DNA of 8,992 nt from an uncultured Fidelibacterota bacterium (GTDB lineage: Bacteria > Marinisomatota > Marinisomatia > Marinisomatales > UBA1611). Below the pieces are notes generated by a model that made no database searches, was not told the DNA's origin, and saw only the letters and a program-made list of their open reading frames with translations. The stretch lies in assembly GCA_913045415.1 (NCBI GenBank), contig CAJWPW010000027.1, positions 1-8,992 on the forward strand. The letters are read 5' to 3'. Positions 7,807 to 8,992 of this stretch are shown piece by piece (within the stretch, counting starts at the first letter, position 1; the number at the start of each line of letters is the position of its first letter). A program made the position numbers and the translations under genes.

Positions 7807-8880
7807 TTATCCGAAAAAGAGTGTCCAGATCCCGACACCAAAAATGTTAATTAAACTCATGGGTAAAAACACTTTCCAACAAATATTCATCAATTGATCC
7901 ACCCGGAGGCGCGGAAAGGTCCAGCGAAACCACATCATGACAAAGATCAGGAATACAATTTTACTCATCATCCAGAATACGCCCCAGCCATTGGAATCGA
8001 AATAACCGGGGATCGGGCTATGCCATCCGCCGAGAAATCCTGCTGATGCTACGGCAGAAACAACCAGCATATTGGCATATTCACTTAAGAAAAAGAAAGA
8101 CCAGCGCATGCCGGAATACTCGGTATGAAAACCACCCACTAATTCCGATTCAGCTTCCGGAATATCGAAGGGAGTCCGATTGGTTTCAGCTATAACACTG
8201 ATGAAAAATATGAAAAATGCGATAAATGTAAATGGGTTTGCAAAGATAATCCAATTCCCCATCCCTCCAGCCTGGTACTCGATGATCCCTTGCATACTCA
8301 AAGTTCCAGCGAGCATGATAACGACTATAATGGATAATCCCGCCGGAATTTCATAACTGACGATCTGGGCCGCAGAACGCATCCCGCCATATAAGGACCA
8401 TTTATTATTGGAGGACCACCCGGCAAGAATTATCCCAATAACGCCGAGGGAACCCATGCCCAGAATATAAAAAATACCAATATTAAAATCTGCCACGATG
8501 ACTGTTTCGCCAAAGGGTACAGCGATAATTGTAACAAAAGCACCGATAAAGATCACAAATGGCGCCAGGATAAATAAAAATCGATCCGCATTTTCCGGAA
8601 TAATATCTTCTTTCGTCAGCAGCTTCAACGCATCAGCCACCGTTTGGAGAACTCCCCACTTACCAGCGTGGAGCCCCACGCCTTGGCCCATAGGTCCTAC
8701 ACGATCCTGCATAAATGCGGCAACTTTCCGCTCCGCATAAACCATGACAATGGCATTCACAGCCACCACAAGAAAAAGAACCAAGCATGGAATAAGAATG
8801 GCAATCACCAATAAAGTACCACTTCCTTCCATAGCCGGAATCAAACCACCGAGCCAGGAAAATAAAGTATCAACGGTCAT
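7807..8880 (-). CDS. nuoH: NADH-quinone oxidoreductase subunit H (quinone-chamber membrane subunit)
   Basis: NuoH is the membrane subunit that forms, with NuoB and NuoD, the chamber where quinone is reduced, and is the first proton-relay element of the membrane arm. Its 357 residues fit the family (325-350 or slightly more). Signature stretches are YAERKVAAFMQDRVGP (48-63), GWSSNNKWSLYGGMRSAAQ (154-172) with VSYE after it, and AETNRTPFDIPEAESELV (231-248) followed by GGFHTEYSGMRW; the acidic loop of this region lines the quinone entry and links to the proton relay. RWTFPRLRVDQLM (319-331) is the usual C-terminal motif. The ATG overlaps the nuoD stop (ATGA), and GGGAG at 8895-8891 stands 10 bases upstream, supporting this start. 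Confidence 0.98.
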   Translation of the reverse strand: MTVDTLFSWLGGLIPAMEGSGTLLVIAILIPCLVLFLVVAVNAIVMVYAERKVAAFMQDRVGPMGQGVGLHAGKWGVLQTVADALKLLTKEDIIPENADRFLFILAPFVIFIGAFVTIIAVPFGETVIVADFNIGIFYILGMGSLGVIGIILAGWSSNNKWSLYGGMRSAAQIVSYEIPAGLSIIVVIMLAGTLSMQGIIEYQAGGMGNWIIFANPFTFIAFFIFFISVIAETNRTPFDIPEAESELVGGFHTEYSGMRWSFFFLSEYANMLVVSAVASAGFLGGWHSPIPGYFDSNGWGVFWMMSKIVFLIFVMMWFRWTFPRLRVDQLMNICWKVFLPMSLINIFGVGIWTLFFG

Positions 8881-8970
8881 CGGTCAATTTCTCCCAAAAC
8901 AATATCCAGGCTTCCGAGGATAGAGATCACGTCAGACATCATCCATCCACCAGCCAATTCACCCAAAACA
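8877..8970 (-). CDS. nuoD: NADH-quinone oxidoreductase subunit D, C-terminal fragment
   Basis: Only the last 30 codons and the stop are genomic. They read VLGELAGGWMMSDVISILGS then LDIVLGEIDR and TGA. The ending DV(I)xILGSLDIVxGEIDR matches the conserved C-terminus of NuoD, the 49-kDa homologue that binds quinone and descends from the large subunit of NiFe hydrogenases. The stop overlaps the nuoH start by four bases (ATGA). The fragment is too short to tell whether it is a stand-alone NuoD or a NuoCD fusion. It is cut at 8970, where adapter begins, so an automatic translation would add a false DVCSSDL in front, read from the adapter plus one genomic base. Confidence 0.88.
8891..8895 (-). promoter_or_regulatory. 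Ribosome binding site of nuoH
   Basis: GGGAG lies within the 3' end of nuoD, 10 bases before the nuoH ATG at 8880. This supports the start at 8880 and the four-base overlap with nuoD. Confidence 0.55.
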
Positions 8971-8992
8971 AGATCGGAAGAGCACACGTCTG
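8971..8992 (+). other. Illumina TruSeq adapter remnant (artefact)
   Basis: The last 22 bases, beginning AGATCGGAAGAGCACACG and ending TCTG, are identical to the start of the Illumina TruSeq read-1 adapter. The first A corresponds to the A-tail added in library preparation. This is not genomic sequence. It breaks nuoD and marks a contig end produced by untrimmed reads. Confidence 0.97.

Noticed and set aside
7222..8880. Identity as a related membrane-bound hydrogenase, Mrp antiporter or formate hydrogenlyase
   Set aside because: The set H, I, J, K, L, M, N in order, the NuoD-type C-terminal GEIDR and NuoJ together are diagnostic of complex I; no hydrogenase subunits or MrpA-G type genes are present.
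1..8970. A novel defence, mobile or biosynthetic system
   Set aside because: Every stretch over 70 bp is occupied by a recognisable respiratory-chain gene; no transposase, integrase, CRISPR, tRNA or unknown gene is seen on either strand.

Overview
The window holds part of a respiratory operon written entirely on the minus strand. Read in the direction of transcription (from high to low coordinates) the order is nuoD (3' end only), nuoH, nuoI, nuoJ, nuoK, nuoL, nuoM, nuoN and then nqrA (cut by the left edge). The eight nuo genes encode the end of the quinone-reducing peripheral arm (NuoD, NuoI) and six of the seven membrane subunits (H, J, K, L, M, N) of a proton-pumping NADH:quinone oxidoreductase (complex I). 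The functional residues expected in each subunit can be found. nqrA encodes subunit A of a different enzyme, the sodium-pumping NADH:quinone oxidoreductase (Na+-NQR).

Layout: 8971-8992 is not genomic; it is an exact 22-base Illumina TruSeq adapter, so biological sequence ends at 8970. The last 30 codons of nuoD fill 8877-8969 and overlap the nuoH start. nuoH, I, J, K and L are packed with 3-bp gaps or 1-4-bp overlaps. nuoM follows nuoL after 25 bp with the clearest ribosome binding site in the window. nuoN follows nuoM after 9 bp. A 69-bp AT-rich gap with repeats (1239-1307) separates nuoN from nqrA. There is no RNA gene, mobile element, CRISPR array or gene-free stretch longer than 300 bases.

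Organism: a bacterium of moderate-to-low GC (by eye a little above 40 percent). nuoD is followed directly by nuoH, without nuoE, nuoF and nuoG between them. This fits the compact 11-subunit type of complex I known from several lineages, including Bacteroidota, or a genome that keeps the NADH module elsewhere. Together with a neighbouring nqr gene this suggests, but does not prove, a Bacteroidota or related FCB-group organism. The untrimmed adapter suggests a short-read draft or metagenome assembly.

Working together: NuoD and NuoI pass electrons through two 4Fe-4S clusters to quinone at the NuoH interface. NuoJ, K, L, M and N carry the charged-residue relay that moves protons. NqrA is the quinone-binding subunit of an enzyme that does the same redox step but pumps sodium. 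Placing nqrA directly behind nuoN means the two alternative quinone reductases may be co-transcribed or at least co-regulated. No new enzyme system is visible here; the most notable points are the nuo-nqr junction, the repeat-containing gap in front of nqrA, the long inter-cluster linker in NuoI and the adapter contamination.
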